Of a DNA stretch of 64,000 nt, positions 34,997 to 42,865 are shown one piece after another. The DNA is from JAQBXX01 sp947085325 (GTDB lineage: Bacteria > Pseudomonadota > Gammaproteobacteria > SURF-13), in contig CAMTVY010000006.1 in NCBI GenBank assembly GCA_947085325.1, positions 62,001 to 126,000 of the forward strand, in the 5' to 3' direction. Position numbers and translations under genes: made by a program. The notes under the pieces are model-generated. The model searched no databases. It saw only the letters and a list, made by a program, of their open reading frames with translations, and was not told the DNA's origin. Positions within the stretch are counted from its first letter, which is position 1, and every line of letters begins with the position of its first letter.

Positions 34997-36583
34997 CTAC
35001 TCCTTTTTCATCACGCGCACAGCATCGGGCTGCACGCGTGTATTGAAGGTCGCACACAGCGTCTGCACCAGCTCGTCACTCTCGATGGCCTGAAGCGCCG
35101 CCTGCTGACGATCGTTCTGTACGCGCGCGTCTGTCAGTGCAGGCGTTTCCTGCTCCGGCGTGCCGGCACTGATTTCCAGCTTGACCGGCGCACCGAGATG
35201 CTCCTGCAGGGCCTGCTGTAGTTGCTGTTCGACCGTCTTGCGCTGCAAATGTGCCTGCGACGTATCCAGCAGCAGACGCACCACCAGGCCTTCGCGTCCC
35301 AGCAGCACGCAATTGGCTGCGAGTTGACGCGTCATACCGGTGAGCTTGAGCGCGCCGATGATGTCAGCCCACTCGCCGCTGGCAGCAGGCGGCACAGGTG
35401 CCGCTACGCCTGTTTTCGCTGCGGGCACAGGTGTTGGGGTAACGGGAGCTGCCTTTGCGGACGCGGGACTCGCTGCGACCGGTGCTGCCTGTGTTGCCGT
35501 AACAGGCCGGAAAGCCAGCATGCGCAGCAGCAGCATCTCAAACCCGGCCTGAGGCTCAGGCGCCAGCGGCAGATCACGCCGCCCCAGCGTGCCTATCTGG
35601 TAAAACAACTGCACATCCTCCGGCGCAATGGTGCACGCCAGCGCGAGCACGGCGTCACGCGCGCCTTCGTCGTCATTGATGGCGTCAGGCAGGGTCTGCG
35701 CCAGGGCGATACGGTGCAGTTGGGTGAGCAGGTCAGCGAGCACACCCTCAAAATCCGCTGCATGCTGCGCCAGCAATTCCACCCGTTCCAATAATGCCTG
35801 GGCATTGTTCTGCGCCAGCGCCTCAAGCAAGACGAACACATGTGTTTGTTCGATGCTGCCCAGCATGGCACGCACATCTGCTTCCCGCAGGGCACCACCG
35901 CCGTAGGCGATGGCTTGATCGACCAGACTTAACGCATCCCGCAGGCTGCCGTCGGCAGCACGTGCAATGGACTTGCAAGCTGCCGTCTCGCTGCTGATAC
36001 CCTCTTGCGTCAGGATATGCTCTATCTGCCGTGTGATCATATCTACCGGCACGCGCTTCAGGTTGAACTGCAAACAGCGCGACAGAATGGTGACCGGGAG
36101 TTTTTGCGGATCCGTGGTGGCCAACAGGAATTTCACATGCGGCGGCGGCTCTTCCAGCGTCTTCAACAATGCGTTGAAGCTGTGCGCGGAGAGCATGTGT
36201 ACCTCGTCAACCAGATACACCTTGTAGCGGCCACGCGTCGGCGCGTATTGCACATTTTCCAGCAGTTCGCGCGTGTCTTCGACCTTGGTGCGTGACGCGG
36301 CGTCCACTTCGATCAGATCGATAAAGCGTCCCTCGTCAATTTCGCGGCAGGCACTGCAGGCACCGCACGGCGTAGAACTTACGCCCTGCTCACAGTTCAG
36401 CGCCTTGGCAAGCACGCGCGCCAAGGTGGTCTTGCCCACGCCGCGCGTACCGGTGAACAGGAAGGCATGGTGTAACCGGTCATTGTCCAGCGCGTGGGTC
36501 AGCGCACGCACCACATGCCCCTGCCCCACCATCTCGGCAAAATTTCGAGGGCGCCACTTGCGCGCCAGGACTTGATAACTCAT
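34997..36583 (-). CDS. dnaX: DNA polymerase III subunits gamma/tau DnaX
   Basis: Clamp-loader ATPase; tau also couples the polymerases and DnaB. The ATG at 36583 gives MSYQVLARKWRPRNFAEMVG and 528 residues (E. coli tau 643). Walker A is FTGTRGVGKTTLARVL, the zinc module CEQGVSSTPCGACSAC, Walker B VDEVHMLS, and sensor/arginine finger SRCLQFNLKR. A Pro/Ala/Thr-rich linker (about 365-415) precedes a tau-type C-terminal domain. I see no run of six or more A residues on the coding strand, so the E. coli type frameshift that yields gamma is not evident. Confidence 0.96.
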   Translation of the reverse strand: MSYQVLARKWRPRNFAEMVGQGHVVRALTHALDNDRLHHAFLFTGTRGVGKTTLARVLAKALNCEQGVSSTPCGACSACREIDEGRFIDLIEVDAASRTKVEDTRELLENVQYAPTRGRYKVYLVDEVHMLSAHSFNALLKTLEEPPPHVKFLLATTDPQKLPVTILSRCLQFNLKRVPVDMITRQIEHILTQEGISSETAACKSIARAADGSLRDALSLVDQAIAYGGGALREADVRAMLGSIEQTHVFVLLEALAQNNAQALLERVELLAQHAADFEGVLADLLTQLHRIALAQTLPDAINDDEGARDAVLALACTIAPEDVQLFYQIGTLGRRDLPLAPEPQAGFEMLLLRMLAFRPVTATQAAPVAASPASAKAAPVTPTPVPAAKTGVAAPVPPAASGEWADIIGALKLTGMTRQLAANCVLLGREGLVVRLLLDTSQAHLQRKTVEQQLQQALQEHLGAPVKLEISAGTPEQETPALTDARVQNDRQQAALQAIESDELVQTLCATFNTRVQPDAVRVMKKE

Positions 36584-36661
36584 GAAATTGGATAGTGCAT
36601 GGATAAAAGACCAGAGTACCAGAATTTTATCCGGTTTCCGGCCCCAGGTCTTCACTTTAAT

Positions 36662-36780
36662 GGGCGGCGGCCTGCACCAGCCACACCCCGGCACACGAGC
36701 AAAGCTGCTGCCGCTGCTCCCTTCCGGGCCTGACGGGATTCACAACCTGTCGTTGCGAGGGGACCGGCGCAAGCCACCAT
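36662..36780 (-). ncRNA. ffs: Signal recognition particle RNA (4.5S type)
   Basis: On the minus strand the apical SRP motif GTCAGGCCCGGAAGG followed by GAGCAGC is intact (about 36734-36713), and GTGTGCCGGGGTGTGGCTGG matches the 3' side of E. coli 4.5S RNA. The ends pair: GGTGGCTTGCGCC (36778-36766) with GGTGCAGGCCGCC (36678-36666), allowing G-U pairs. It binds Ffh and targets membrane proteins cotranslationally. It lies 78 bp upstream of dnaX, a common gammaproteobacterial place. Exact ends are approximate. Its 5' end directly abuts a repeat. Confidence 0.95.
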
Positions 36781-36785
36781 AAAGC

Positions 36786-36915
36786 GGGGCGGGATTCACT
36801 CGGCACAGCCATGTGCCTTGCCCTGCGGGCAGCGCTGCCGCGCTGTGCAAATCGGCTATCCTGCCGATTTGTCGAACCCAACCACTGAAATCGCGGGCTC
36901 TCATCCCGGGTCACT
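36786..36915. repeat. tRNA-T-arm-flanked repeat, copy A
   Basis: GGGCGGGATT, then a 76 bp insert (36797-36872), then CGAACCC and a right flank ending AATCGCGGG...ATCC. The insert shares with copy B the words ACTC, CCATGT, GCCCTGCGGGC, AGC, and a hairpin CAAATCGGC...GCCGATTTG. The flanks look like a decayed tRNA-Ser 3' end. It directly abuts the 5' end of the SRP RNA gene. Confidence 0.75.
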
Positions 36916-36938
36916 ACAGCCATCTTTTATAATCATAA

Positions 36939-37063
36939 TGGCGGAGAGGGCGGGATTACTCCGTACTTCCATGTACTCCGCCCTGCGGGCCAGCCTCCGG
37001 CTGCTCCAAATCGCTCCCGGCGATTTGGTCGAACCACTTTCAGATAATCGCGGGTTCGAATCC
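36939..37063. repeat. tRNA-T-arm-flanked repeat, copy B
   Basis: The left flank (36940-36957, GGCGGAGAGGGCGGGATT) is identical to the 3' end of the adjacent tRNA-Ser(GGA) read on the same strand. A 72 bp insert (36958-37029) follows with hairpin CAAATCG...CGATTTG, then CGAACC and GATAATCGCGGGTTCGAATCC, a T-arm-like sequence in plus orientation. It is the better preserved of two copies. Confidence 0.8.
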
Positions 37064-37071
37064 ACACATGA

Positions 37072-37113
37072 TTTTCATCAAAGGGGGCTAAAAACAGCCC
37101 CCTTTGATGAAAA
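37072..37113 (-). terminator. Perfect 18 bp inverted repeat just after tRNA-Ser(GGA)
   Basis: TTTTCATCAAAGGGGGCT and its exact complement enclose a 6-base loop (37090-37095) and touch the tRNA 3' end. This is very likely the tRNA terminator, though the T-tract lies in the outer stem (AAAA/TTTT) rather than beyond it. The symmetry means it could work in both directions. Confidence 0.6.
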
Positions 37114-37204
37114 TGGCGGAGAGGGCGGGATTCGAACCCGCGATACGGGGTTACCGTATACACACTTTCCAGGCGTGCTCCTTCAACCGCTCGGACACCT
37201 CTCC
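37114..37204 (-). tRNA. serT-like (GGA): tRNA-Ser(GGA)
   Basis: A 91-base class II tRNA with encoded CCA. Acceptor GGAGAGG pairs with CCTCTCC, discriminator G. The anticodon loop CTGGAAA carries GGA (reads UCC/UCU). The long variable arm GTATACGGTAACCCCGTAT-like stem and the T-arm GCGGGTTCGAATCCCGC are intact. Its 3' end sequence recurs as the flank of the adjacent repeat. Confidence 0.97.
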
Positions 37205-37211
37205 ACTTCCG

Positions 37212-37279
37212 CGCCAACATCGTGCCTAGCCCGACGTTGGCGAGCGTGCAAGATTAAACCAGAACCCCAGCAAGCGCAA
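37212..37279 (-). promoter_or_regulatory. Candidate promoter and leader of tRNA-Ser(GGA)
   Basis: On the minus strand TTGCGC (37279-37274) and TAATCT (37256-37251) are spaced by 17 bp. A leader stem, CGCCAAC (37242-37236) with GTTGGCG (37218-37212), lies between the expected start and the tRNA and would be removed by RNase P. Confidence 0.5.
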
Positions 37280-37455
37280 TTTAAGTTGAGGATATCGGCA
37301 TGGAATTATGCTACCATAATCAGGTAAATTGGTGCCTAAAGGCACTGGTTTATCTCGTGTAAAACTCACTGACAGCTGTGTTTGTGGGCCTCCTCCCTGG
37401 AGTCCAGCCCCGCACACTGGCTTTTTTGAATTTACAGACATTTATCAGGAAGCCC

Positions 37456-38466
37456 ATGCACAACGGTACTACGCTTACGCAGTTTATCATCGAAGAACAA
37501 CGTCACATCGGCGCGAGCGGCGACTTCAGTGCGCTGCTCAACGATATCGTCACGGCCTGCAAGGTCATTTCCAATGCCGTACACAAGGGCGCCCTGATTG
37601 GCATCCAGGGCAGCGCGGGCAGCGAAAACGTACAAGGCGAGACCCAGAAGAAGCTGGACGTCATCACCAACGAGATTTTCATCAAGTCCAATGAGTGGGC
37701 GGGGCACCTCGCCGCGATGGGCTCGGAAGAGATGGACGATATCTACACCATCCCGCGCCAATATCCGCGCGGCAAATATCTGCTGGTATTCGATCCGCTT
37801 GACGGCTCCTCCAACATCGACGTGAATATTTCCGTGGGCACGATCTTTTCGATCCTGCGTTCGCCCAAAGGACTCTCACAAGAACCCGCAGCTGCGCGCG
37901 ACTTCCTGCAACCCGGTATGCAACAGGTCTGCGCGGGCTACGCGCTCTATGGGCCTTCCACCATGCTCGTACTCACCAGTGGTCACGGCGTCAACGGCTT
38001 TACGCTCGACCAGAACATCGGTGAATTCATCCTCACGCATCCCGGCATGAAAATTCCCGAAGACAGCATGGAATTCGCCATCAACGCCTCTAACGAACGC
38101 TTCTGGGAAGCACCGATACAGCGTTATGTAGATGAATGCCTGGCTGGCGTCGAAGGCCCGCGCAAGAAAAATTTCAACATGCGCTGGATCGCTTCCATGG
38201 TCGCCGAGGTGCACCGCATTCTGATCCGCGGCGGTGTATTCATGTACCCCAAGGACACCAAAGACCCGGCCAAGGCCGGCAAGCTGCGTCTCATGTACGA
38301 GGCCAACCCGATGTCATTCATCGTGGAACAGGCCGGCGGCGTGAGCACCACCGGGCAAGAGCGCATCCTCGACATTCAGCCTGCTGATCTGCACCAGCGC
38401 GTACCGGTGATCCTGGGCTCCAAGAATGAAGTCGACAGAATTATTGCTTACCACCATAGCAGCTGA
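37456..38466 (+). CDS. fbp: Class I fructose-1,6-bisphosphatase
   Basis: Hydrolyses fructose 1,6-bisphosphate in gluconeogenesis, and in autotrophs in the Calvin cycle. The ATG at 37456 (AGGA six bases upstream) gives 336 residues (E. coli 332); the longer frame from 37378 lacks homology. The metal/catalytic motif FDPLDGSSNID is near residue 117, with SEEMDDI before it. GVFMYPKDTKDPAKAGKLRL and YEANPMSFIVEQAGG form the sugar-phosphate site. It stands alone, divergent from tRNA-Ser and followed by a hairpin terminator. Confidence 0.97.
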   Translation: MHNGTTLTQFIIEEQRHIGASGDFSALLNDIVTACKVISNAVHKGALIGIQGSAGSENVQGETQKKLDVITNEIFIKSNEWAGHLAAMGSEEMDDIYTIPRQYPRGKYLLVFDPLDGSSNIDVNISVGTIFSILRSPKGLSQEPAAARDFLQPGMQQVCAGYALYGPSTMLVLTSGHGVNGFTLDQNIGEFILTHPGMKIPEDSMEFAINASNERFWEAPIQRYVDECLAGVEGPRKKNFNMRWIASMVAEVHRILIRGGVFMYPKDTKDPAKAGKLRLMYEANPMSFIVEQAGGVSTTGQERILDIQPADLHQRVPVILGSKNEVDRIIAYHHSS

Positions 38467-38476
38467 AAGAGGTGTG

Positions 38477-38506
38477 CCTGAGGGGAGACCTTTCCCCTCA
38501 GGTTTC
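38477..38506 (+). terminator. Intrinsic terminator after fbp
   Basis: CCTGAGGGGA (38477-38486) pairs with TCCCCTCAGG (38493-38502), loop GACCTT, then TTTCGC. Strong stem, short T-tract. It lies 11 bp past the fbp stop. Confidence 0.65.
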
Positions 38507-38523
38507 GCAAGGGACGAAAAGCA

Positions 38524-38898
38524 TCAATACCCGCCTTTTCCGTGAATATCAGGCAGATCCTTGCTGCCCATCATCTTCCACATCATGTGGGCAATCGCCT
38601 CCGTCGCAATGGTAGTGTAGTGATTGTTGGCGGCCGCCAGCTTCTCTCTAAGCTCGCGGCGCGTCTCGGTGCTACCGGTCAGGTCGAAGATGATGTCCAC
38701 TGCATTTCCAGAGGCAATGAGCTCATCAATACTGACCGCCCGGATGCCGGCTTGTATCGCCAATACCTTCCCCGCTGTCTCATTGCGCTCCACAACACAG
38801 GCAATCTCGATACCTTTATTTTTGAGTGGCAGCATTTGCTCAAAAAAAACAGCACCCACCCTACCCAAGCCAACAACGGCAATATTTAGCGTCTCCAT
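38524..38898 (-). CDS. Short orphan Rossmann-fold protein
   Basis: A 124-residue protein with an N-terminal dinucleotide-binding motif (NIAVVGLGRVGAVF, GxGxxG) and the pattern of the first half of Gfo/Idh- or homoserine-dehydrogenase-like enzymes: ACVVERNETAGKVLA, a DIIFDLTGSTETRREL strand-helix, then a short helix and a GY end. No catalytic domain follows; a full oxidoreductase would need at least 300 residues. I prefer the ATG at 38898, eight bases after AGGGG, to a TTG two codons earlier. It is monocistronic and 56 bp from the fbp terminator region. The function is unknown. Confidence 0.75.
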   Translation of the reverse strand: METLNIAVVGLGRVGAVFFEQMLPLKNKGIEIACVVERNETAGKVLAIQAGIRAVSIDELIASGNAVDIIFDLTGSTETRRELREKLAAANNHYTTIATEAIAHMMWKMMGSKDLPDIHGKGGY

Positions 38899-38962
38899 TA
38901 ACAATGCCCCTTTAATATGCCCCAGAATAGAGCGCTCAAGATAGGCCTCTGCGATAATGACG

Positions 38963-40858
38963 TCAAGCTTGCAGTGCCTCTAATTCCTCCCAGCGCGCAT
39001 AGGCCAACTCCAGCGCATCACTGATCTCCGCCAGCCGTTGCGTGGCGCTGAGAAATGCCTGTTGCTGGTGCCGGTAAAAATCAGGTTGCGCCAGCCTGTC
39101 ACTCACTTCTTTCTGTTCAGCCTCCAGCGCCTCGATGCGGGCATGCAGGCTGTCCAGCTCGCGCTGCTCCTTGTAGCTGACCTTGCGTGGCGCGGCTTTC
39201 GCCTGCACCTTTACACCTGGCTTGATTGCTGGTGCTGGCGATACCACTGCTGGTGCCTCCTGCTGTTTTATCTGCCGCTGCCAGTCTGCATAGCCGCCGA
39301 CGTACTCCTCTATCCTCCCCTCGCCCTCAAACACCAAGACGCTGGTGACCACATTGTCCAGAAAGGTTCGGTCATGGCTCACCAGCAGCAGCGTTCCCGT
39401 GTAGGCAGCGAGCAGTTCTTCGAGCAGCTCCAGTGTCTCGATATCAAGATCGTTGGTCGGTTCGTCCATCACCAGCAGGTTGGCGGGCTGGGTAAACAGC
39501 CGTGCCAACAGCAGGCGGTTACACTCGCCACCGGAAAGCGACTTGACCGGGGAGCGGGCGCGGGCGGGAGAAAACAGAAAGTCCTGCATGTAACTGATGA
39601 CGTGCCGTGATACACCGTTGATGGTCACGATGTCACCCCCCAGCGACAGGTTCTCTATCACCGTGCGCTCAGGGTCGAGCTGGGCCCGCAACTGGTCGAA
39701 ATAGGCGACCTGCAGCTTGGTACCCTCGCGCACGCTACCGCTGTCGGGCACCAGATCACCGAGCAGCAGCTTGAGCAAGGTGGTCTTGCCCGCCCCATTC
39801 GGACCAATCAGGCCAACCCGGTCGCCCCGCATGATGCGCGTGGAAAAATTATTGACCACCGCTTTGCCGTCATAGGCCTTGCAGACCGCTTCGGCCTCAA
39901 TCACCAGCTTGCCGGAGAGTGCCCCGCTGTCCAGTGCGATGCGTGCCTGCCCGGGTTGTGTGCGGCGGCGTGCGCGCTCCTCGCGCAGGGCATAGAGCCC
40001 GCGCACGCGGCCTTCATTGCGCGTGCGCCGCGCCTGTATGCCTTTGCGTATCCAGACCTCTTCCTGCGCGAGTTTCTTGTCAAACTTGGCGGCATGATCG
40101 GCCTCGACGGCGAGCATCTCCTGCTTCTTCTGCAGGTAATGCCCGTAATCGCCCGGCCAGGAGGTAAGCTGTCCGCGATCGAGTTCGACGATGCGGGTGG
40201 CGAGACGCTGCAGCAGGCTGCGGTCGTGGGTGATGAACAACAGACCGCCGTTGAAGCTCAGCAGCAGCTCTTCCAGCCAGGTGATCGCCGCGATGTCCAG
40301 ATGGTTGGTCGGCTCATCCAGCAACAACAGATCCGGTTCGGAAACCAGCGCCTGCGCCAGTGCGACGCGCCGCCTCCAGCCGCCGGAGAGTTCGCCCACA
40401 AGTTTGTCGGCGGGCAGCTCCAGACGGCTGAGCACCGTGTCGATGCGTTGATGAAAGCGCCAGCCATCCCGCACTTCCAGCTGGTGTTGCAACTCGTGCA
40501 GGCGCTGCAACAGCGCATCGGTAGAGTCATGCTCCAGTTGCGCCAGCGCGTGATGATAACCACTCAATACGGCGGCAAGATCGCCCAGGCCTTCGGCGAC
40601 GGTATCAAATACCGTACGCCCTTCCGCCAGCACCATCTCCTGCGCCAGCCTGCCAATACGCAAGCCCGGCTGCCGCCACACTACGCCGTCATCGGGCAGG
40701 ATCGTGCCCGCGATAATCTGCATCAGCGTCGACTTGCCGGTGCCGTTGCGACCGACAAGACAGACGCGCTCGCCGGGCTCGACGATGAGATCGGCATGAT
40801 CGAGCAGCGCGTGATGACCAAAGGCGGCGGAAACTTTATCCAGATTGATGAGGGGCAT
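38963..40858 (-). CDS. uup: ABC-F ATPase Uup
   Basis: Soluble tandem ABC ATPase acting on ribosomes or branched DNA, not a transporter (no membrane segments). The ATG at 40858 gives MPLINLDKVSAAFG and 631 residues (E. coli 635); the frame runs 73 residues further up without homology. Walker A motifs GRNGTGKST and GPNGAGKTT, signatures LSGGWRRRVALAQAL and LSGGECNRLLLARLF, and Walker B LLLDEPTNHLD and LVMDEPTNDLD mark the two domains, joined by the P-site-tRNA-interaction linker. A C-terminal coiled coil (about 555-631, LHARIEALEAEQKEVSDR) is the Uup DNA-binding tail. Confidence 0.95.
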   Translation of the reverse strand: MPLINLDKVSAAFGHHALLDHADLIVEPGERVCLVGRNGTGKSTLMQIIAGTILPDDGVVWRQPGLRIGRLAQEMVLAEGRTVFDTVAEGLGDLAAVLSGYHHALAQLEHDSTDALLQRLHELQHQLEVRDGWRFHQRIDTVLSRLELPADKLVGELSGGWRRRVALAQALVSEPDLLLLDEPTNHLDIAAITWLEELLLSFNGGLLFITHDRSLLQRLATRIVELDRGQLTSWPGDYGHYLQKKQEMLAVEADHAAKFDKKLAQEEVWIRKGIQARRTRNEGRVRGLYALREERARRRTQPGQARIALDSGALSGKLVIEAEAVCKAYDGKAVVNNFSTRIMRGDRVGLIGPNGAGKTTLLKLLLGDLVPDSGSVREGTKLQVAYFDQLRAQLDPERTVIENLSLGGDIVTINGVSRHVISYMQDFLFSPARARSPVKSLSGGECNRLLLARLFTQPANLLVMDEPTNDLDIETLELLEELLAAYTGTLLLVSHDRTFLDNVVTSVLVFEGEGRIEEYVGGYADWQRQIKQQEAPAVVSPAPAIKPGVKVQAKAAPRKVSYKEQRELDSLHARIEALEAEQKEVSDRLAQPDFYRHQQQAFLSATQRLAEISDALELAYARWEELEALQA

Positions 40859-40883
40859 GTATGTATTTTCGTGGCTAGTGTGA

Positions 40884-41576
40884 TTACGGCACCTGGGCCG
40901 TGTGCATGCGGGAGAGCAGAATGGCGGCCTTGCGCTGCGCCCCGCGTGCGGCGCGGTGTGTATCATAGTAGCGCGGGTTGGTGACGATGGCAGCAAGCCA
41001 TGCCGATTGCCCGGCATTGAGCGCGGACGCCGAGGCGGCATAGTAATGCCGCGCCGCCGCCTCGGCACCGAATACACCGTTACCCCACTCGATCACGTTC
41101 AGATAAATTTCAAAAATGCGGCGCTTGCTCATCAGCTGCTCCAGCATGAGCGTTATCACTGCCTCCTGCATTTTGCGTACTACGCTACGCTCGCCTGACA
41201 AAAAGAGGTTCTTGGCAAGTTGCTGGCTGATGGTGGAGCCGCCCGCCACCACCCGCCCCTTCTTCAGGTTTTTTTCATAGGCGGTTTGCATACCCTCCCA
41301 GTCGAACCCCTCGTGCTCCAGAAACCGCGCGTCCTCCGCAACAATCAGCGCGCGCTTCAGGTGCGGCGAGATGCGTGCATACGGCACCCACGCCCGCGCC
41401 TTGTGCGCCTTGCCGCCCTCCGCACGCAGTTCCATGAAAGCAGTGGACGCAGGATTGTGATCTATCCAGTAGCCGATATGAGCCAGTATCCAGACCTGAT
41501 ACAGGAACACCCACGCACACAGCAGCAGCATGCCCCGCCACAGCCAGCGGATACCTGTTTTTCGCCATACCCGCAC
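40884..41576 (-). CDS. mtgA: Monofunctional biosynthetic peptidoglycan transglycosylase MtgA
   Basis: Membrane-anchored GT51 enzyme that polymerises lipid II into glycan strands without a transpeptidase domain. It is 230 residues (E. coli 242) from a GTG. One N-terminal transmembrane helix (about 11-32) is followed by the catalytic glutamate in VAEDARFLEHEGFDW and by GGSTISQQLAKNLFL. KMQEAVITLMLEQLMSKRRI and EIYLNVIEWGNGVFGAEAAA are the further GT51 motifs. It lies 25 bp upstream of uup. Confidence 0.96.
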   Translation of the reverse strand: MRVWRKTGIRWLWRGMLLLCAWVFLYQVWILAHIGYWIDHNPASTAFMELRAEGGKAHKARAWVPYARISPHLKRALIVAEDARFLEHEGFDWEGMQTAYEKNLKKGRVVAGGSTISQQLAKNLFLSGERSVVRKMQEAVITLMLEQLMSKRRIFEIYLNVIEWGNGVFGAEAAARHYYAASASALNAGQSAWLAAIVTNPRYYDTHRAARGAQRKAAILLSRMHTAQVP

Positions 41577-41604
41577 GCGCCGCGAGCTTTATCCGGCAGT
41601 ACGG

Positions 41605-41874
41605 CTATTTCTTTTTCCGGGGACCCAGGCAGGCATCAGGCGCCTTTTTGCCGGTGATCAGATAACCGTACTCAATCTCCTGTAATTTGCCGTCACAGCT
41701 CTTGTCCAGTGCCGTGAACACCCGCGTCAGCGGGCGCCAGGTTTCCGCCTCTTTGGGGCTGATGGTTTTGTCACGATCGCTGTCCAGCTCGGCAAATGGC
41801 GGCGCTGCGAATGCCGGTGCCGCCACGGCGGCCAGCAACGTTGCAAAACAGCTGCACAGCAGGGAATTTTTCAT
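41605..41874 (-). CDS. Small secreted EF-hand protein
   Basis: An 89-residue protein with a signal peptide (MKNSLLCSCFATLLAAVAAPAFA, cleavage about residue 23). Two EF-hand-like loops follow: DSDRDKTISPKE (glycine at loop position 6 replaced by lysine) and DKSCDGKLQEIE. A basic tail, CLGPRKKK, ends it. GAGGAGG nine bases before the ATG supports this start. It probably binds calcium in the periplasm, but no partner is known. It sits 28 bp upstream of mtgA on the same strand. Confidence 0.8.
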   Translation of the reverse strand: MKNSLLCSCFATLLAAVAAPAFAAPPFAELDSDRDKTISPKEAETWRPLTRVFTALDKSCDGKLQEIEYGYLITGKKAPDACLGPRKKK

Positions 41875-41947
41875 GGAATAAAACCTCCTCGGAATGTCTA
41901 TTGTACGCATACGCCCGTGACACAGGCGATACTTTTGAACGTAATGT

Positions 41948-42847
41948 TTAACGGCGCCGCTTCCACGCGGCAGCCAGGCTCACGGTGATTACACCCACCA
42001 GAATAATGGCCATACCCACCAGCTGCGTGCCGCTCAGCGTCTCATCCAGCAGCCACCCGCCGAGCAGCACCGCAACGGCGGGATTGATATAGGCGTAGGT
42101 GCCCAGTTGCGCCGGCGTGACAGTGTGCAGCAACCAGATATACGCCGCAAAACCCAGGCTGCCGAACACAATCAAATAGCTCAGGGCACCCATACCGCGC
42201 CACGTCCACACCCAGTCCCCCGGCTCACCCAGCAGCCAGCCGATGGCACACAGGAACAGCCCGCCTAACAGCATCTGCATGGCGGCGGACATCAGCGGCG
42301 GCGTAGTGTGCGACTGGCGCTTGCCGTAAATCGAACCTACAGACCAGAGCAACGCTGCCAGCAGGATCAGCAGCTGACCCCCCAGATGGCTGAATGAAAA
42401 CGATGCATCATGCGGCCACAGCAACAGCGCGGCCCCCGCAAAGCCGACCCCCAGACCCACGAGCGTGTACCGGCTCAGCGCCTCGCCCTTGGCCCCCAGC
42501 GTACCCAGGGCCGCGAGCCACAATGCGGTCGTCGCCACCAGCAGTGCCGCCTGATTAGAGGGCACCCACTGCTCCCCCGCCACCACCAGGCCATTGCCGC
42601 CCGCCAGCAGCAAGATACCCATAATGGTCACCAGTCGCCACTCCCGCAACGTCCCCGGCAGCGTTTGGCCGTTCCAGCGGGCAACGGCGTACAACAGCAC
42701 CCCGGAGATCACAAACCGCACACCCGCAAACAGCGCGGGCGGCAGGTCGTGCACGCCCACCCGAATGGCAAGATAGGTGGAACCCCACACCAGATACAGC
42801 GTCAGGAAGGCCAGTACAATCGTGTACCGCCGATTCATAGCGTTCAT
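41948..42847 (-). CDS. EamA/DMT-family exporter (YedA/RhaT-like)
   Basis: A 299-residue protein with ten predicted transmembrane segments in two EamA repeats. The motif LYLVWGSTYLAIRVGVHDLPP at the first helix is typical of the YedA subgroup of permeases; the second repeat opens near LLILLAALLWSVGSIYGKRQ. It ends in a positively charged WKRRR, consistent with a cytosolic C-terminus. An alternative ATG lies nine bases downstream. The substrate is unknown. Confidence 0.88.
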   Translation of the reverse strand: MNAMNRRYTIVLAFLTLYLVWGSTYLAIRVGVHDLPPALFAGVRFVISGVLLYAVARWNGQTLPGTLREWRLVTIMGILLLAGGNGLVVAGEQWVPSNQAALLVATTALWLAALGTLGAKGEALSRYTLVGLGVGFAGAALLLWPHDASFSFSHLGGQLLILLAALLWSVGSIYGKRQSHTTPPLMSAAMQMLLGGLFLCAIGWLLGEPGDWVWTWRGMGALSYLIVFGSLGFAAYIWLLHTVTPAQLGTYAYINPAVAVLLGGWLLDETLSGTQLVGMAIILVGVITVSLAAAWKRRR

Positions 42848-42865
42848 GAAAATCTATTCAGTGCT

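Noticed and set aside
36818..37327. Open frame of 169 codons over the repeats and tRNA-Ser(GGA), with a GEGGIRTRD-type peptide
   Set aside because: The peptide is the translation of a tRNA 3' end and its repeats; this is a well-known false gene type in databases.
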